A stretch of DNA of 64,000 bases, from contig NZ_OZ244785.1 in NCBI RefSeq assembly GCF_965219715.1, positions 4,278,001 through 4,342,000 on the forward strand. The letters are read 5' to 3'. The stretch is from Bacterioplanoides sp965219715. GTDB lineage: Bacteria; Pseudomonadota; Gammaproteobacteria; Pseudomonadales; Oceanobacteraceae. Below are positions 60,556-64,000 of this stretch, piece by piece (the stretch's first letter is position 1; the number at the start of each line of letters is the position of its first letter). The position numbers and the translations under genes are program-made. The notes beneath the pieces were generated by a model that worked only from the letters and a program-made list of their open reading frames with translations, did not search any database and was not told where the DNA came from.

Positions 60556-63500
60556 ATGAAACGCAATCGACTGTTGCTGGCAATGGCTTCAGCAATGATG
60601 GCTTCAAGCGTTATGGCTGGCGAAGCGGTTTTCTACGTAACTGAAGATGGTGAAGCGGTACAGGATCTGGCTGTATCGGTTGACGGTAAGAAAAAGCTGG
60701 TGGGCAAATCCGGTTTTGTTTCCTTCGATGTTCCGGCCGGTAGTCATACCGTTGAACTGTCTCAGTATGGCGAGTTTCTCGGTGAGTTTGATTTTGAAAC
60801 CGCCGCTGCAGATCAGAATGCAGAAATTCAGGTAGAAATGATTGGTGGTGAAGCACTGCCGGAAGTGAACCTGTACACACCGGGTCAGGAACAGGCTGCG
60901 GCTTTGGGTCAGATTTCCGGTTACCTGGAATCCGAAGACACCGGTGGTGCGATTTCCGGTGCACGTATTTCTATCGCCGGTACTGAGCAAGCGGTTGTTA
61001 CTGATGAAGATGGTTTCTTCTCATTCGAATTAGCCCGCGGCGAGTACGATCTGGTTATCTCCGATCCGAATTACGGCAAGCGTGACGTGAGTGGCGTTCG
61101 TGTCATGAGCAACGTTAACACCGGCGTTAATTTAAATCTGAGCCTGGAAGGTGAAGGGGTTATCGAAGAAGTGGTTGCTGTTGGTTCTTATATTCCTTCA
61201 ACAGCTACTGCTCAGGAACGTGATTCAGCAGCGGTGCTGGATTCTATTGGCTCTGAGCAAATGTCACGCTTCGGCGACAGCAACGCCGCTGCAGCGTTAA
61301 AACGCGTTGTTGGTGTATCCATTTCTGACGGCAAATACGTTGTTGTACGTGGCCTGAATGAACGCCACTCTGCAATTATGCTGAACGGTGCGTCTTTGCC
61401 GAGTCCGGATCCTTCTCGTCGTGTTGTTCCTCTGGATATTTTCCCGTCAACCATTCTTGATGGCATCAATGTCCAGAAAAACTTCACCCCGAACGTGTTC
61501 GCCGACTCCACCGGTGGTGTTGTTAAATTAACGACCAAAAAATTCCCGGAAGAATTCGAAGGCAAAGTATCGGCGTCTATTGGTTATGTTGACGGCTTAA
61601 CGTTTAAGTCCCGTGATGTACAGCAATCTCAGAGCCTGGACATTTTAGGGTTTGGCAGTGGCGATGATCGTGAGCTGCCTGGTGCTGTTTCTTCTATTGA
61701 AGAACGTCTTGCAAGTGATGATGCGACTTCTGCGGAAGAACGTGCTGCTACTGATAGCCTGGCTTCTAATCTGGGAACGGAAGAAAAAACCATTCTGCCA
61801 AATACCTCATTAGAAATCAGCTTGGGTGATACGTTATCTGATACTGATGAGATGACTCTTGGTTATACCGCGTCGTTAAAATATTCCAACAGCTGGTCCC
61901 GTGAAGACCGTAAGACAAACAGCTATATCGTAGATGACGGTAAGCTGAAGTCCGACGATGAATTTATGGAAAAACGCACCAAAAATAACATCAACCTGGG
62001 GGCTGGTCTTTCTGTTGGTGCTATTTTCGGTGAAAACGAATTAACCAGTAATACGATGGTATTGCGTCAAACTCAGGCTGATAGCCGTATCCGTCGTGGT
62101 GTTGGCGGTGACCAGGATCGTGAATCAATTTACACCAAGCTGGGTTGGTATGAGCGTCAGTTCTTATTCCAGCAATTTACTGGTGAACATTTCCTGACGG
62201 ATTTTCTGGAGACTGAAATCGATTGGCAGATTTCTTTTTCTGAAGCGAAGCTGGATGCGCCTGATGAGCGTGAATACAGCTTCGAAAGAACGCCGGATGC
62301 TAATGAAGAATTCGAACTTTACTGGAGCTCAGCTGACCGTACATATAACGAGTTGACCGATCAGAATACCGATTTTGGTGTTGATCTCTCCAGTCTGGTA
62401 TACGCAAGTGATGAATTGGAAGGTCGTTTAAAATATGGCTTCAGTTCGTTCTCTCGCGAGCGTGACTCGGATGGCACACGTTTGACTTATCGTGGTAACG
62501 GCCAGACCGCAAGTAATTATGCCGGTAATCTGGATATTGATGAGATCATTGACGACTCAACTGCAAAAGGTATTGCACGTATTACCAGTAACAGCTCACC
62601 TTCTGATGATTATAAAGCTGAGTGGGATTTAACCAGCTACTACCTGATGTCTGAAGTTAAATGGTTCGACAGACTGAATGTTTTATTCGGCGCTCGTGCA
62701 GAAGATTCAGAAATGACGGTTAATACTTTCACTTTGGGTTCTACTATCCGTAACCCTGAGGCTGTGCAGGCAAAAGTTGAAGATGACGATGTCTTCCCAT
62801 CGATATCGACAACATTCCATGTGATGGAAGAACTGCAATTACGCGCAGCTTATTACGAAACTAAAAACCGCCCGGACTTCCGTGAGCTGGCTAACGCACA
62901 ATACATTGACCCTGATACCGGTGACAGCTTCCGTGGTAATCCGAATCTGGTCAGTGCAGAAGTTAAAAATACTGACGTTCGTGCTGAATGGTATTTCTCT
63001 GACAGTGAAAGCGTATCGTTAGCTTACTTCACTAAGGACTTTGATAATCCAATCGAAAAAACTCTGTTAACCGGTGGTGATGTATTCTCATTCGAGAATG
63101 GTGATTCCGGTAATGTTTCTGGTTGGGAGCTGGATTTCCGTAAAGAATACGAACTTGAAAACTACTCAACGTTTGTTGGCGGTAACTTCTCGGTGATTGA
63201 TTCTGAAGTTGAAATTGTCGTAGATACCGTAAATAAAAAGCAAAGTATGCAGGGTCAGCCAGATCAATTGGCTAATTTACAGCTTGGTCTTGATGATTTT
63301 GATTTGGGTGCAGAATACACACTGGTTATTAATTACCAGGGTGAATCTCTCGATTCTGTAGCGCCTGGTGTATTACCTAATGTAATGCGCGAGCCACGTA
63401 CTGAAATTAATCTGAATGCTAAAATTGAAGTTGGCGAAAATACTTCGATTAAAGCGAAAGTTAAAAACATTACGGATGATGAAGTGAAGCTGACTCAAGG

Positions 63501-63567
63501 CGGAAAGAATTTCCGTAGCTATAAAAAAGGCGCAGAAGTTCAAATCGGTTTTACCATGGAATTCTGA
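60556..63567 (+). CDS. TonB-dependent receptor with N-terminal carboxypeptidase-regulatory-like domain
   Basis: Outer-membrane active transporter of 1003 residues. Order: signal peptide (after SVMA), two Ig-like/carboxypeptidase-regulatory-like domains (about 22-100 and 118-200), a TonB-box-like EEVVAVGSYI near 203, a plug domain (RFGDSNAAAALKRVVGVSI, VRGLNERHSAIMLNG), and a beta-barrel ending in GFTMEF. It has an upstream Pho box, so the substrate is probably a phosphorus compound or something scavenged under phosphate limitation; this is inference. A lipoprotein gene follows. Confidence 0.93.
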   Translation: MKRNRLLLAMASAMMASSVMAGEAVFYVTEDGEAVQDLAVSVDGKKKLVGKSGFVSFDVPAGSHTVELSQYGEFLGEFDFETAAADQNAEIQVEMIGGEALPEVNLYTPGQEQAAALGQISGYLESEDTGGAISGARISIAGTEQAVVTDEDGFFSFELARGEYDLVISDPNYGKRDVSGVRVMSNVNTGVNLNLSLEGEGVIEEVVAVGSYIPSTATAQERDSAAVLDSIGSEQMSRFGDSNAAAALKRVVGVSISDGKYVVVRGLNERHSAIMLNGASLPSPDPSRRVVPLDIFPSTILDGINVQKNFTPNVFADSTGGVVKLTTKKFPEEFEGKVSASIGYVDGLTFKSRDVQQSQSLDILGFGSGDDRELPGAVSSIEERLASDDATSAEERAATDSLASNLGTEEKTILPNTSLEISLGDTLSDTDEMTLGYTASLKYSNSWSREDRKTNSYIVDDGKLKSDDEFMEKRTKNNINLGAGLSVGAIFGENELTSNTMVLRQTQADSRIRRGVGGDQDRESIYTKLGWYERQFLFQQFTGEHFLTDFLETEIDWQISFSEAKLDAPDEREYSFERTPDANEEFELYWSSADRTYNELTDQNTDFGVDLSSLVYASDELEGRLKYGFSSFSRERDSDGTRLTYRGNGQTASNYAGNLDIDEIIDDSTAKGIARITSNSSPSDDYKAEWDLTSYYLMSEVKWFDRLNVLFGARAEDSEMTVNTFTLGSTIRNPEAVQAKVEDDDVFPSISTTFHVMEELQLRAAYYETKNRPDFRELANAQYIDPDTGDSFRGNPNLVSAEVKNTDVRAEWYFSDSESVSLAYFTKDFDNPIEKTLLTGGDVFSFENGDSGNVSGWELDFRKEYELENYSTFVGGNFSVIDSEVEIVVDTVNKKQSMQGQPDQLANLQLGLDDFDLGAEYTLVINYQGESLDSVAPGVLPNVMREPRTEINLNAKIEVGENTSIKAKVKNITDDEVKLTQGGKNFRSYKKGAEVQIGFTMEF

Positions 63568-63585
63568 TTTTAATTCGCCATTTTA

Positions 63586-63610
63586 AAACCGCCTTCGGGC
63601 GGTTTTTTTA
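63586..63610 (+). terminator. Terminator after the TonB-dependent receptor gene
   Basis: AAACCGCC pairs with GGCGGTTT around a TTCG-type loop, followed by a T-run. Confidence 0.92.
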
Positions 63611-63696
63611 TGTCTGTGATTTAATAATAGTGTCATAAAAGATGATTACTTTGAGCGGGTCTTAAATAACAACCGATTCTTATTAGAGGAATTACC

Positions 63697-64000
63697 ATGG
63701 AAATGAAAAAGCTAGTTTTAGCTATGGGTGTTATCTCTGGTGCAGCTCTGTTAACTGCATGTGGTAGCGATAGCGATAACGACAAAAAATCTGATAACGC
63801 TCCTGTAGCTGGCAGCGAAACCCGCGCTAACGACAAATCAGGTGTTTGTTCTACTGTAGCGACTCACGCTGGCCAAGACATCAAAATGGCTGACGGTACT
63901 TACAAGCCACTGTGTGAGCTGGAAGGTACTGTATCTGAAACTGCTACTCTGTCTGCCGACAATGTATACCGCCTGCGTGGTTACGTAACGGTTGGTACTG
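63697..64000 (+). CDS. Lipoprotein, partial at the window end
   Basis: The frame is open to the last base. It starts MEMKKLVLAMGVISGAALLT with lipobox LLTAC (Cys22), then an Asp/Ser/Asn-rich linker and the pattern CELEGTVSETATLSADNVYR with LRGYVTVG, which resembles the first coils of secreted parallel beta-helix proteins often encoded beside TonB receptors. AGAGGA lies six bases before the ATG. A separate promoter is likely because a terminator precedes it. The C-terminus lies outside the window. Confidence 0.75.
   Translation, partial: MEMKKLVLAMGVISGAALLTACGSDSDNDKKSDNAPVAGSETRANDKSGVCSTVATHAGQDIKMADGTYKPLCELEGTVSETATLSADNVYRLRGYVTVGT

Noticed and set aside
63630..63660. Second Pho box before the terminal lipoprotein gene (GTGTCAT followed by AAAAGATGATT)
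   Set aside because: Only one half-site matches; the second half differs at most positions.

Overview
The window reads as a chromosome segment of a marine gammaproteobacterium, most like the Oceanospirillales (Thalassolituus/Oceanobacter-type). This rests on the housekeeping order suhB-trmJ-cysE-iscR-iscS and ndk-rlmN-pilW-ispG-hisS-yfgM-bamB-der, a DcaP-type porin, an acs/CrbSR acetate cluster, malate:quinone oxidoreductase, and a TonB receptor with a Pho box. The species assignment is inference. I see no tRNA, rRNA, CRISPR array, prophage or intact insertion sequence.

Layout. 1-9 kb: tsaB, uppP and rsmJ converge on plsB across a bidirectional terminator, followed by a three-gene GldA/GldF/GldG-type ABC operon. 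9-23 kb: slyX, a membrane-anchored cold-shock protein, a suhB with a degenerate active site, then trmJ-cysE, iscR (with a near-consensus IscR operator), iscS, ndk, rlmN, pilW, ispG, hisS, yfgM, bamB and der. The isc operon is reduced to iscR-iscS: iscU, iscA, hscBA, fdx and iscX are absent, and IscS lacks its C-terminal tail. rodZ is missing between pilW and ispG.

23-38 kb: accessory surface region on the minus strand. It holds an outer-membrane protein, a DUF2804 protein, and a five-gene operon of about 11.7 kb of secreted DUF11-type beta-sandwich proteins. The operon ends in a 1967-residue protein joining DUF11/SdrD-like domains, an OmpA peptidoglycan-binding domain and a large predicted beta-barrel. 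I rate this the most likely undescribed system in the window: a candidate cell-surface fibre or layer with its own outer-membrane anchor.

37.6-51.5 kb: acetate module. It contains the dcaP porin, acs, the response regulator crbR, a small lipoprotein, the SLC5-fused hybrid kinase crbS, yjcH-actP, and the DUF294/CBS plus DnaQ-like exonuclease pair, followed by a fatty-acid hydroxylase. 51.5-64 kb: mqo, a GNAT enzyme, an ABC exporter, a periplasmic binding protein, an LRR lipoprotein, a LysR regulator, a GAF/HD-GYP protein, and a TonB-dependent receptor behind a good PhoB box, followed by a lipoprotein cut by the window edge.
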